The notes under the pieces are model-generated. The model was not told the origin of the DNA, made no database searches, and saw only the letters and a program-made list of their open reading frames with translations. 19,350 bases of DNA from Lyngbya sp. PCC 8106 (lineage in GTDB: Bacteria; Cyanobacteriota; Cyanobacteriia; Cyanobacteriales; Microcoleaceae): the NCBI RefSeq assembly GCF_000169095.1, contig NZ_AAVU01000073.1, positions 1-19,350 on the forward strand, in the 5' to 3' direction. The translations under genes were made by a program, and so were the position numbers. The first letter of the stretch is position 1. Each line of letters begins with the position of its first letter. This document shows, piece by piece, positions 1 to 6,517 of this stretch.

Positions 1-390
1 AATGATCGGCTTAACGGAGAGAGTGAAAATGACACTTTATTTGGAGGTCAAGGAAATGACTTCTTAACTGGAGGGATAGGTAATGATATTTTAAGTGGAG
101 ATCGAGGTCAAGATATTCTGACTGGGGGTTTGAATTCAGATGTCTTTATTCTCTCCAACTCAGCAGCAACGGCTGATTTTACTCAAGCTGATATTATTAC
201 CGATTTTCAAGTTGGAGTTGACCAGATTGGTTTAACTGAAGGATTAAGTCCTATAAACCTGAACTTAGTTCCTGCTAATTTACTGGGTAATCCCGGCACT
301 CTCATCATTAACAATAGCTCAAATACAGCATTAGGATTTGTGAGCAACATTTCTGCTAATACCCTTTGGGATAGTTTTATTTCAGTTTAA
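1..390 (+). CDS. RTX (hemolysin-type) calcium-binding repeat protein, C-terminal part
   Basis: The frame is open from the first base, so the gene's 5' end lies outside the window; 129 codons and a TAA stop are present. The first ~42 residues are degenerate glycine/aspartate nonapeptides of the GGxGxDxLx kind (for example GGQGNDFLT, GGIGNDILS, GDRGQDILT). This is the RTX repeat that forms a calcium-bound parallel beta-roll in secreted or surface proteins. The last ~85 residues (from SDVFIL) form a capping region with an 'ADIITDFQVGVDQIGL' stretch, typical of the ends of cyanobacterial RTX proteins. Such proteins usually leave through a type I secretion system; no transporter gene is visible here. 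The N-terminal domain, and hence the enzymatic or structural role, cannot be read. It converges on tsaD with only 70 bp between the stops. Confidence 0.85.
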   Translation, partial: NDRLNGESENDTLFGGQGNDFLTGGIGNDILSGDRGQDILTGGLNSDVFILSNSAATADFTQADIITDFQVGVDQIGLTEGLSPINLNLVPANLLGNPGTLIINNSSNTALGFVSNISANTLWDSFISV

Positions 391-448
391 GATATCGGAA
401 ACAGTCAAGAGGGCGCAAGCACAGATGCCTTTACGGAACATCTTTTGA

Positions 449-477
449 CCTGTTCACTGATTACTGGTGACTGTAAA
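449..477. repeat. Short intergenic repeat, copy 1 (TGTTCACTG family)
   Basis: The sequence ACCTGTTCACTG (from 448), then ATTACTG, then GTGACTGTAA is related to 6389-6410, which has the same two ends (one mismatch) but lacks the central 7 bases. It is more distantly related to 5075-5100. This copy overlaps the last five codons and the stop of tsaD on the opposite strand. From memory, short repeats of this flavour are common between genes in filamentous cyanobacteria; no database comparison was made. Confidence 0.5.
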
Positions 478-1504
478 GCTGCATTAGATCTTCTATTTTG
501 AGCCGAGAAGCCGCTCCTAACGTTAAAGATGAAGAATGACCTCGATTGAGATGATCGCAGGCTGCACAGGCAATCATAGCGGCGTTATCAGTACAAAATT
601 TCAAGGGGGGAAACAAGACTTGGATATTATGCTGACTCGCGACGTGTTGCAGATGTTGGCGTAAACGACTATTTGCTGCAACCCCTCCACCTATTGCAAT
701 TGTATTCAGTCCATAATCTAACGCACAGGCGATCGCACGTTTCGTTAAACTGTTGACCACCGTTTGCTGAAAACTAGCCGCAATATCGTTAACGGGTAAT
801 TCTTGAGAGGTTTCCAGCTTTTGAACCAGACGCAACACAGCAGTTTTTAAGCCACTAAAACTAGAGTCGTAGGGATGATAACCCCCATTCGGTTGAGAAA
901 TTTTCCCTTCTGGCAATGCAAAAGCTTCAGGATTTCCCTCCGTTGCCAGTTTATCAATAATCGGGCCACCTGGATAGCCTAAATTGAGTAATCGGGCCAC
1001 TTTATCAAACGCTTCCCCAGCAGCATCATCTCGGGTTTGACCGAGAGTTTCGTAAATTCCGCAGTCTTGGACTCGAATTAAACTGGTATGACCTCCTGAG
1101 ACCAACAAACACAAAAAAGGCGGTTGTAAGTCCGTTTGAGTCAAATAGGTGGCATAAATGTGACCTTCGAGGTGATGAACGCCTAAAAAGGGCTTTTGGT
1201 GTACAATTGCGAGAGTTTTTGCCGCCGTGATCCCAATTAACAAAGCACCCACCAGCCCAGGGGCGCAGGTCGCAGCAATACCATCAATTTCTGTCCAGGT
1301 GAGGCTAGCTTCTTCCAAAGCCTGGTCAATGAGAATATTAATCGCTTCGAGATGTTGACGGGAAGCAATTTCGGGGACAACACCGCCATAAGGTTGATGA
1401 ACGGCAATTTGAGATGCGACAACATTGCTGCAAACTTTACGATTTTTTACAATTGCAACCCCGGTTTCGTCACAACTTGTTTCAATTGCTAAAACTGTCG
1501 CCAT
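461..1504 (-). CDS. tsaD: tRNA N6-adenosine threonylcarbamoyltransferase TsaD
   Basis: TsaD (formerly Gcp/YgjD) transfers the threonylcarbamoyl group from threonylcarbamoyl-AMP to A37 of ANN-decoding tRNAs, giving t6A. It works in the cytoplasm with TsaB and TsaE. The 347 residues match the usual bacterial length. Visible signatures are the N-terminal ATPase-fold start 'AIETSCDET' (6-14), the metal-binding HxxxH in 'HHLEGH' (H111 and H115), 'SGGHT' (136-140), 'GQTRDDAAGEAFDK' (155-168), and near the C-terminus 'GGGVAANS' and 'CTDNAAMIA'. The ATG at 1504 gives the canonical N-terminus. It is divergent from psaF, a neighbourhood I recall from many cyanobacteria. The last residues (YSHQ) and stop lie inside a short repeat also found elsewhere in the window, so the extreme C-terminus may have been replaced by repeat insertion. 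A small hairpin (1535-1540 with 1546-1551) lies in its leader. Confidence 0.97.
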   Translation of the reverse strand: MATVLAIETSCDETGVAIVKNRKVCSNVVASQIAVHQPYGGVVPEIASRQHLEAINILIDQALEEASLTWTEIDGIAATCAPGLVGALLIGITAAKTLAIVHQKPFLGVHHLEGHIYATYLTQTDLQPPFLCLLVSGGHTSLIRVQDCGIYETLGQTRDDAAGEAFDKVARLLNLGYPGGPIIDKLATEGNPEAFALPEGKISQPNGGYHPYDSSFSGLKTAVLRLVQKLETSQELPVNDIAASFQQTVVNSLTKRAIACALDYGLNTIAIGGGVAANSRLRQHLQHVASQHNIQVLFPPLKFCTDNAAMIACAACDHLNRGHSSSLTLGAASRLKIEDLMQLYSHQ

Positions 1505-1770
1505 TGACTGATAAATTCTTTATGAAACGATCGGAGCTACGATGAGTAGCTTCATCATGATTATCTAGGGTACACCCTAACTTCGGGGATATCCTAAAAT
1601 AACCTCAGTAAAAAGAAACCCCCGAAAAACCGACTCAGATGGGTCAACGGGAGTGTTTCACTGTCGGATATCTTGTCCAATGCTCGGAAGAATTCAGATA
1701 GCTTCTTAACGAGCGGTCTGAAACAATTGTACATAAAACTTATTGTTTTGTAACAAAAGGAAACCTTTCT
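1505..1770. promoter_or_regulatory. Divergent tsaD/psaF intergenic region with a possible leader hairpin
   Basis: These 266 bp must hold the promoters of tsaD (leftward) and psaF (rightward). Two stem-loops can be read. One is AGCTAC/GTAGCT (1535-1540 with 1546-1551, 5-nt loop), close to the tsaD start. The other is compound: GAAAC/GTTTC (1615-1619 with 1655-1659), then CCCG/CGGG (1621-1624 with 1648-1651), then an inner GACTC/GGGTC stem with one G-U pair. It sits ~110 bp before psaF and could be part of its leader or a transcription barrier. I cannot assign -35/-10 boxes with confidence. A good Shine-Dalgarno (AAAGGAAA, about 1756-1763) precedes psaF. Confidence 0.35.
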
Positions 1771-2262
1771 ATGCGACGATTGTTGGCTGTAGTCTTAGCT
1801 CTCGGTCTGTGGATCAGTTTTGTTCCCAGTGCATCCGCGTACAACTTAACCCCTTGTTCAGAATCAGCAGCATTTCAGCAACGGGCGAAAACTTCCGTTG
1901 CGAATAGTCCTAGCCCTGATCTCGCGAAAGCACGGTTTGAACGGTATTCTCAAGCATTATGTGGAGAAGATGGTCTTCCTCACTTAATCGTAGATGGTAG
2001 CCTCGCTCACGCAGGTGAATTCTTGATTCCCAGTATCTTATTCCTGTACATCGCCGGATGGATTGGCTGGGTAGGTCGTGCTTACCTCCAATATGCAGCC
2101 AAACAAGGTAAGAATGCGACCGAAAAAGAGATTATTATCGACGTTCCGGTAGCCGTTAAATTTATGTTAGGCGGCTTTATCTGGCCTTTAGCAGCCCTCA
2201 AAGAAGCCACCTCTGGCGAAATGTTTGCCAAGGATAACGAAATTACAGTTTCACCCCGCTAG
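1771..2262 (+). CDS. psaF: Photosystem I reaction centre subunit III (PsaF)
   Basis: PsaF is a membrane subunit of photosystem I with a lumenal N-terminal domain on the side where plastocyanin or cytochrome c6 docks. The 163-residue precursor begins with a signal peptide (RR at 2-3, hydrophobic core 4-18, cleavage probably after 'ASA' at 21-23). The mature part starts 'YNLTPCSES'. Cysteines C29 and C64 are at the positions that form the lumenal disulfide in the family. A transmembrane helix follows at about 84-104 ('FLIPSILFLYIAGWIGWVG'), then a second hydrophobic segment at about 127-143 and the 'GGFIWPLAALKE' end typical of PsaF. The start is supported by AAAGGAAA just upstream. psaJ follows after 64 bp on the same strand, the usual psaF-psaJ transcription unit. 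Confidence 0.98.
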   Translation: MRRLLAVVLALGLWISFVPSASAYNLTPCSESAAFQQRAKTSVANSPSPDLAKARFERYSQALCGEDGLPHLIVDGSLAHAGEFLIPSILFLYIAGWIGWVGRAYLQYAAKQGKNATEKEIIIDVPVAVKFMLGGFIWPLAALKEATSGEMFAKDNEITVSPR

Positions 2263-2326
2263 TCGGGTTAGAGCCGATCAACCCATTGTGTTCTGTGTCA
2301 ATAACGTTTAAAGGAGATCTCATCTC

Positions 2327-2452
2327 ATGCAGTATTTTCTCAAATATCTCTCCACTGCACCTGTCCTAGCAGCAGCTTGGTTTGTGATTACAGCGGGAAT
2401 CTTAATTGAATTCAATCGTTTCTTCCCCGATCTTCTGTTTCATCCGCTATAA
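2327..2452 (+). CDS. psaJ: Photosystem I reaction centre subunit IX (PsaJ)
   Basis: This small gene encodes a 41-residue single-span membrane protein: MQYFLKYLST, then a hydrophobic helix (about residues 11-29), then 'EFNRFFPDLLFHPL'. Length, N-terminal 'YLSTAPVLA' and the 'EFNRFFPD' tail identify PsaJ, which packs beside PsaF at the edge of photosystem I and helps hold it in place. An excellent Shine-Dalgarno (AAAGGAG, 2310-2316) precedes the ATG. Its position directly after psaF argues for co-transcription and balanced production of the two subunits. Confidence 0.97.
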   Translation: MQYFLKYLSTAPVLAAAWFVITAGILIEFNRFFPDLLFHPL

Positions 2453-2473
2453 ACGGTAATAGCATTTAGAAAA

Positions 2474-2592
2474 ATTCAGGGGGGCGGAGGGCATAGAAGT
2501 GTCAACTTCAAAGCGTAAAGATTAAAGTCTTGTCTGTCCTGTCAATGGGATAAACTGCGATTTCCAACGGTCAATCCCAAGTCCCCCTGAAT
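2474..2592 (+). ncRNA. Candidate structured RNA or 3'-UTR element after psaJ
   Basis: Twenty-one bases after the psaJ stop, a 12-bp stem can form between 2474-2485 (ATTCAGGGGGGC) and 2581-2592 (GTCCCCCTGAAT), with one G-U pair. It encloses three hairpins: GAAGT/ACTTC (2496-2500 with 2505-2509, tetraloop), AAGAT/GTCTT (2518-2522 with 2527-2531, tetraloop, one G-U) and TGGGAT/ATCCCA (2546-2551 with 2574-2579), the last with an inner ACTG/CGGT pairing. The result is a compact 119-nt four-way junction. I recognise no known family: the SRP RNA core (GGTCAGG...GGAAGGAAGCAGCC) is absent and it is too short for 6S RNA. It may be a small RNA, a psaFJ 3'-UTR element or a MITE-like palindrome. Pairing was worked out by eye only. 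Confidence 0.35.
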
Positions 2593-2604
2593 CATTCAAT
2601 CAGC

Positions 2605-2633
2605 AAATCAAAATCTCCCGTTATTTGATTTTT
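2605..2633 (+). terminator. AT-rich hairpin with T run, possible terminator
   Basis: AAATCAAA (2605-2612) pairs with TTTGATTT (2624-2631) around an 11-nt loop and is followed by further T residues. The stem is all A-T except one pair, so it is weak. Its position at the end of the psaF-psaJ unit and just beyond the structured element suggests a transcript end. Confidence 0.35.
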
Positions 2634-2693
2634 CGGTAACAGTGAGAGTGATGAAAAACCTTTAGCTACTGTCCCTAAATCGTCTTTGGCTCT

Positions 2694-3506
2694 ATGAGAT
2701 CCTATCTTGTTGCTGCAATTCAAATGACAAGTTTGCCCGAGCTACAAAAAAATTTAGCGGAGGCGCTAGAGTTAATTGATTTAGCCGTGCGTCGAGGGGC
2801 AGAGCTAGTCTGCTTACCCGAGAATTTTTCATTTATGGGCGAAGAAGCCGAAAAATTAGCTCAAGCCCGTGAAATTGCAGCACAAACCGAAAAATTTCTT
2901 CATACCACCGCCCAACGCTTTCAGGTGACATTACTAGCGGGAGGATTTCCAGTTCCGAGCGAAAGTGGCAAAGTTTATAATACAGCCTTACTAATTGATC
3001 CGAGTGGGAATGAATTGGCTCGATATCAGAAAGTGCATTTATTCGATGTGAATCTGCCCGATGGGAACAACTACCAAGAATCCTTTACCGTCATGGCAGG
3101 TCAACAGTTACCATCAGTTTACAAGTCCGAGGAACTCGGCAATTTAGGCTTATCAGTTTGCTATGATGTGAGATTTCCCGAACTGTATCGCCATTTATCC
3201 AGTCAAGGCGCCGAGGTTCTGTTTGTTCCGGCGGCTTTTACCGCTTATACCGGAAAAGATCATTGGGAAGTGTTGCTGAAAGCTAGAGCCATCGAAAATA
3301 GCTGTTATGTGGTTGCACCCGCCCAAACCGGAAATCACTATGGTCGGCGCTACACTCACGGTCATGCGATGATTATCGATCCTTGGGGTGTGATCTTAGA
3401 TGATGCCGGAGATCAACCCGGTGTGGCGATCGCTGAAATTCAACCGACTCGCCTCGAACAAGTACGGGTGCAGATGCCCAGTCTCAAACATCGAGTATTT
3501 TTGTAG
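2694..3506 (+). CDS. Nitrilase-superfamily amidase (Nit1/Nit2-like carbon-nitrogen hydrolase)
   Basis: This is a 270-residue single-domain carbon-nitrogen hydrolase. The catalytic Glu-Lys-Cys triad can be read: E43 in 'VCLPENFSF', K113 in 'RYQKVHLFDV' and C156 in 'GLSVCYDVRFPELYR'. The last motif, together with 'AFTAYTGKDHWEVLLKARAIEN', is typical of the Nit1/Nit2 branch. Members of that branch hydrolyse deaminated glutathione or omega-amides such as alpha-ketoglutaramate, repairing products of transaminase side reactions. The exact substrate cannot be told from sequence. The ATG at 2694 gives a family-like start (RSYLVAAIQMTS), though there is no obvious Shine-Dalgarno. It is followed 44 bp later by the antiporter gene in the same direction, but a functional link is not evident. 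Cytoplasmic; no signal peptide. Confidence 0.9.
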   Translation: MRSYLVAAIQMTSLPELQKNLAEALELIDLAVRRGAELVCLPENFSFMGEEAEKLAQAREIAAQTEKFLHTTAQRFQVTLLAGGFPVPSESGKVYNTALLIDPSGNELARYQKVHLFDVNLPDGNNYQESFTVMAGQQLPSVYKSEELGNLGLSVCYDVRFPELYRHLSSQGAEVLFVPAAFTAYTGKDHWEVLLKARAIENSCYVVAPAQTGNHYGRRYTHGHAMIIDPWGVILDDAGDQPGVAIAEIQPTRLEQVRVQMPSLKHRVFL

Positions 3507-3550
3507 GACAACATTCAGTTAAACTAAACACGATGAGTTCTGCGGAATAG

Positions 3551-4957
3551 ATGATTGATCTCGTTGCCGGGGTGAGTTCTTCCCCTGTTTTTTTCCATAT
3601 ATCTGATACTTTCCCCTTGCTGGCAACAGCGACAGAAGAAGCCTCTGCGGAACCTGAATCCGTTATCGTTTTATGCGGAGTGTTGCTGAGTTTAGTTGCC
3701 ATTTTCATCGCCAGTAAAGCGGGCGGAGAATTTTTCAACTGGTTAGGGTTTCCACCCGTTTTGGGTGAACTGGTTGGGGGTGTAGTGATCGGTGTCTCTG
3801 CCCTCCATTTAGTTGTATTTCCCGAAAATGGAGATCATACCAGCTCCCTGATTATGAGCATTTTACAAGCGACAACCGGATTAGAACCTGATGCCGCTCA
3901 AGCCACCTATGAAGCTCAAAGTGAAGTCCTTTCTGTTCTGGCCGAATTAGGGGTAATTGTCTTGTTGTTTGAAATTGGATTAGAGTCCAACGTCAGACAA
4001 CTGCTAGAAGTCGGTGTTCAGTCTCTACTGGTAGCAGTCGTTGGGGTGACAGTTCCCTTTGTTGCAGGTACCGCTGGCTTAATTTTGATTTTCCATACCC
4101 CAACAGTTGCAGCGATTTTTGCAGGTGCCGCATTAACCGCAACGAGTATTGGTATCACATCACGGGTACTCGCAGAAATCGGCCAACTCTCCTCTACAGA
4201 GGGTCAGATTATTCTGGGTGCGGCGGTGATGGATGATATTTTGGGGATTATTGTTTTGGCTGTTGTTGCGAGTTTAGCCAAAACTGGAGAAATCGATGTT
4301 CTCAATACCGTCTACCTGATTATCAGTGCAAGTATTTTTCTCGTCGGTGCGATTCTCCTGGGCCGCTTTTTCAACAATAGTTTTGTTGCTGTTGCCAAAC
4401 AGTTCAAAACTCGGGGTCGAGTGGTGATTCCGGCTTTAACGCTCGCACTTGTTCTCTCTTATATTGCGGCAGCGATTAACTTAGAAGCGATTTTAGGGGC
4501 GTTTGCGGCCGGTTTAGTTCTTGATGAGACGGACATTGAAGACCAACATTTAGAGGATCTGATTATACCGATTGCGGATGTGATTGTTCCGGTTTTCTTT
4601 GTCACTGTGGGAACAAAAACCGATTTGAGTGTTCTCAATCCTGCTATCCCCGAAAATCGAGAAGGATTAATTATTGCCTCATTTCTGATTGTGGTAGCCA
4701 TGATTGGGAAAGTTGTTTCAGGTTGGAGCGTTTTTGGCATCCCTCAAGTGAATCGTTTAGCCATTGGGGTCGGAATGATTCCTCGGGGCGAAGTTGGACT
4801 CGTCTTTGCCGCTGTGGGTTCTGATAGTGGGGCGCTTTCACCAGCTTTGGATGTTGCGATTATTTTAATGGTGATTTTGACAACCTTTGTCGCGCCGCCT
4901 CTGTTGCGAGTGGTGATGAAAACAGAGGAAGTTGCCGAACCCGAAACTTCTAGCTAG
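3551..4957 (+). CDS. CPA2-family Na+(K+)/H+ antiporter
   Basis: The 468-residue protein is strongly hydrophobic, with about a dozen membrane segments starting near residue 37 after a polar N-terminus. The paired aspartates D228-D229 in 'GAAVMDDILGII' are the hallmark ion- and proton-binding DD of electrogenic CPA2 antiporters. 'FAAGLVLDETD', 'FFVTVGTKTDL' and 'GVGMIPRGEVGLVFA' are further family signatures. 'LTATSIGITSRVLAE' in the core is also typical. There is no KTN/TrkA-N nucleotide-binding domain at the C-terminus, so it is not a full KefB/C-like channel regulator. In length and class it resembles the cyanobacterial thylakoid antiporter NhaS3, but orthology is not proven. It would exchange Na+ or K+ for protons across the plasma or thylakoid membrane. 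Confidence 0.9.
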   Translation: MIDLVAGVSSSPVFFHISDTFPLLATATEEASAEPESVIVLCGVLLSLVAIFIASKAGGEFFNWLGFPPVLGELVGGVVIGVSALHLVVFPENGDHTSSLIMSILQATTGLEPDAAQATYEAQSEVLSVLAELGVIVLLFEIGLESNVRQLLEVGVQSLLVAVVGVTVPFVAGTAGLILIFHTPTVAAIFAGAALTATSIGITSRVLAEIGQLSSTEGQIILGAAVMDDILGIIVLAVVASLAKTGEIDVLNTVYLIISASIFLVGAILLGRFFNNSFVAVAKQFKTRGRVVIPALTLALVLSYIAAAINLEAILGAFAAGLVLDETDIEDQHLEDLIIPIADVIVPVFFVTVGTKTDLSVLNPAIPENREGLIIASFLIVVAMIGKVVSGWSVFGIPQVNRLAIGVGMIPRGEVGLVFAAVGSDSGALSPALDVAIILMVILTTFVAPPLLRVVMKTEEVAEPETSS

Positions 4958-4993
4958 CTCAAAACCATTCGGCAGATAGTGAACCGTTTCTGT

Positions 4994-5017
4994 AGGGATA
5001 ATTGCTCGATTATCCCT
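4994..5017 (+). terminator. Perfect hairpin after the antiporter gene
   Basis: AGGGATAAT (4994-5002) and ATTATCCCT (5009-5017) form a perfect 9-bp stem around a 6-nt loop, extendable by T4993-A5018 and a G-U pair. It lies 36 bp after the antiporter stop. No T run follows, so it may be a factor-dependent terminator or mRNA 3'-end stabiliser rather than a classical intrinsic terminator. Confidence 0.4.
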
Positions 5018-5042
5018 ATCCCTCACTTGTTCGCTCAAAAAA

Positions 5043-5100
5043 CTGTTCCTAGAGCTGCTGTTCCTAGAGCCACCGTTCCCTGTAAACTGATAACTGTAAA
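5043..5100. repeat. 15-bp direct repeat plus TGTTC-type intergenic repeat, copy 2
   Basis: CTGTTCCTAGAGC occurs at 5043-5055 and again at 5058-5070 (15-bp period), followed by a degenerate third start (CCGTTCC). Directly after this, GTTCCCTGTAAACTGATAAC (5075-5094) runs into TGTAAA and resembles the repeats at 449-477 and 6389-6410. It lies in the antiporter-ilvH spacer and is non-coding. Confidence 0.5.
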
Positions 5101-5170
5101 AAGTGGTCAAAGGTTTCCGATAAAATCGAGAGATGCAAATTTTTGACTTTGATCAAGCTCAAGTTTTGAG

Positions 5171-5701
5171 ATGAAACATACTCTTTCTGTTTTAGTAGAA
5201 GACGAAGCAGGTGTTCTAACTCGTATTGCGGGTTTATTTGCACGTCGGGGTTTTAATATTGAAAGTCTGGCAGTAGGGCCTGCTGAACAAAGTGGTATTT
5301 CTCGGATTACCATGATTGTTCCAGGAGATGACCGAATTATTGAGCAGATTACCAAACAACTCTACAAATTGATTAATGTCCTCAAAGTCCAGGATATTAC
5401 TGAAGTTCCCTGTGTTGAACGGGAGTTGCTGCTGCTCAAGATTAACTGTAATGGTAGTGCGATGCGTTCAGAAATTATTGAACTGGCTCATATTTTCCGA
5501 GCGCGTGTGGTTGATATTGGGGAAAGCACCCTGACGGTTGAAGTGGTCGGAGATCCTGGAAAAATGGTTGCTATTATTCAAGTCCTGAGTCGATTTGGTA
5601 TCCGTGAAATTGCTCGCACTGGGAAGGTCGCTCTGACTCGTGAGTCGGGTGTTAATACTGAGTTTCTCAAAAGTCAGCCGATGGAAACCAGTCGTCTCTA
5701 A
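5171..5701 (+). CDS. ilvH: Acetolactate synthase small (regulatory) subunit
   Basis: IlvH binds the catalytic subunit IlvB/IlvI of acetohydroxyacid synthase, the first common enzyme of valine, leucine and isoleucine synthesis, activates it and confers feedback inhibition by valine. The 176-residue length is typical. The N-terminal ACT domain is plain ('KHTLSVLVEDEAGVLTRIAGLFARRGFNIESLAVGP', residues 2-37, continuing to about 78). It is followed by the conserved 'VERELLLLKI' and the C-terminal regulatory domain with 'FRARVVDIGESTLTVEVVGDPGK'. The catalytic subunit gene is not in the window, which is common in cyanobacteria. The ATG gives the canonical MKHTLSVLVE start, although the Shine-Dalgarno is weak. 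No leader peptide or attenuator was seen upstream. Confidence 0.97.
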   Translation: MKHTLSVLVEDEAGVLTRIAGLFARRGFNIESLAVGPAEQSGISRITMIVPGDDRIIEQITKQLYKLINVLKVQDITEVPCVERELLLLKINCNGSAMRSEIIELAHIFRARVVDIGESTLTVEVVGDPGKMVAIIQVLSRFGIREIARTGKVALTRESGVNTEFLKSQPMETSRL

Positions 5702-5883
5702 GTTCTGTTGAGTAGACGGCAGCTAATGCAGATGGGATGAAAAATATATGATAGGTTAGAAGACGAATCGATAATAAGTACAGGTTGCGCTTTCGTGCTT
5801 TTCTTTGTGATCAAGTCGAGCAAAACCTGTGCCTGAGGTCAGCCAGCAACTAAACGCTCAAGAGTGCGCTTCCCAATCTAGAG

Positions 5884-6285
5884 ATGCCCAAATCCAAACT
5901 AAAGCTCATGGTGGTTGATGATGAGCAGGATAACCTCGATCTGATTTACAGAACGTTTCGCCGTCATTTTCCAACTTTTCTTGCAAATAGTCCAGCCACC
6001 GCAATGCAAATGATAGATGTGGAAGGAGAAATGGCGATCATTATTTCTGATCAAAGTATGCCGGAAATGACGGGGATTGAATTTCTCAGCAAAATTAGCG
6101 CTCGCTTCCCTAATACCATTCGGATTCTGTTAACGGGTTACTCTGAGGATGCTCTTGAAGATGACCCAGACCTGATTAGTGCGGCTCAAATTTATAAATG
6201 TGTCACTAAGCCTTGGGACCCTGAAGACCTGAAAACAATTGTTCAACAAGCCGCAGAAGTCTATCAAGCGAGTTTACAGCAATGA
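5884..6285 (+). CDS. Single-domain response regulator (CheY-like receiver)
   Basis: The 133-residue protein is a stand-alone receiver domain with no DNA-binding or enzymatic output domain. The acidic pocket D12-D13 ('VVDDEQDN'), phospho-acceptor D56 ('IISDQSMPEMTG'), switch T84 ('LLTGYSE') and conserved K109 ('VTKPWDPEDL') are all present, so it should be phosphorylatable. The 'KPW' ending is typical of receivers related to those of HD-GYP and hybrid-kinase systems, so it probably acts in a phosphorelay or by protein-protein contact. No histidine kinase lies in the window; the partner is unknown. A 182-bp spacer separates it from ilvH and nothing suggests co-regulation. Confidence 0.93.
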   Translation: MPKSKLKLMVVDDEQDNLDLIYRTFRRHFPTFLANSPATAMQMIDVEGEMAIIISDQSMPEMTGIEFLSKISARFPNTIRILLTGYSEDALEDDPDLISAAQIYKCVTKPWDPEDLKTIVQQAAEVYQASLQQ

Positions 6286-6388
6286 TCACTTACCCATTAT
6301 TGAACTGTTAAAAGGCAATCGGCAGAAGTCAGAAGATATTCATGCTAAAAGCAACATCTCCCAACCTCCCCATCTTTCCATTTCCAAT

Positions 6389-6410
6389 ACCTGTTCACTG
6401 GTCACTGTAA
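6389..6410. repeat. Short intergenic repeat, copy 3
   Basis: ACCTGTTCACTG followed by GTCACTGTAA matches the two ends of the repeat at 448-477, with the central ATTACTG missing and one mismatch. It lies in the 232-bp spacer between the response regulator and the ABC-F gene. Confidence 0.45.
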
Positions 6411-6517
6411 TCGGGGGTTAATTTTTGTTAAGATTGATTCGATCAAAGAATGTATAACGCCCTGATCTGCGGGCTAGATTCTCTGCACCCTTACCTTGCC
6501 GTCTTGGAAAATACCTG

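Noticed and set aside
1745..1754. HLR1-like half site (GTTACAAA on the minus strand) near psaF
   Set aside because: Only one half matches the (G/T)TTACA(T/A)(T/A) pair expected for RpaB binding, and it lies about 17 bp before the start codon, where it overlaps the ribosome-binding region.
2474..2592. SRP RNA or 6S RNA as identity of the structured element
   Set aside because: The conserved SRP core GGTCAGG/GGAAGGAAGCAGCC is missing, and a four-way junction of 119 nt does not match the long rod with central bubble of 6S RNA.
3484..3738. Antisense open frame across the start of the antiporter gene
   Set aside because: It overlaps real coding sequence on the other strand, has no family-like motifs and is explained as a codon-use shadow.
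6239..6421. 60-codon open frame overlapping the end of the response regulator
   Set aside because: It overlaps the conserved C-terminus of the receiver domain in another frame, has no ribosome site and reads through an intergenic repeat.
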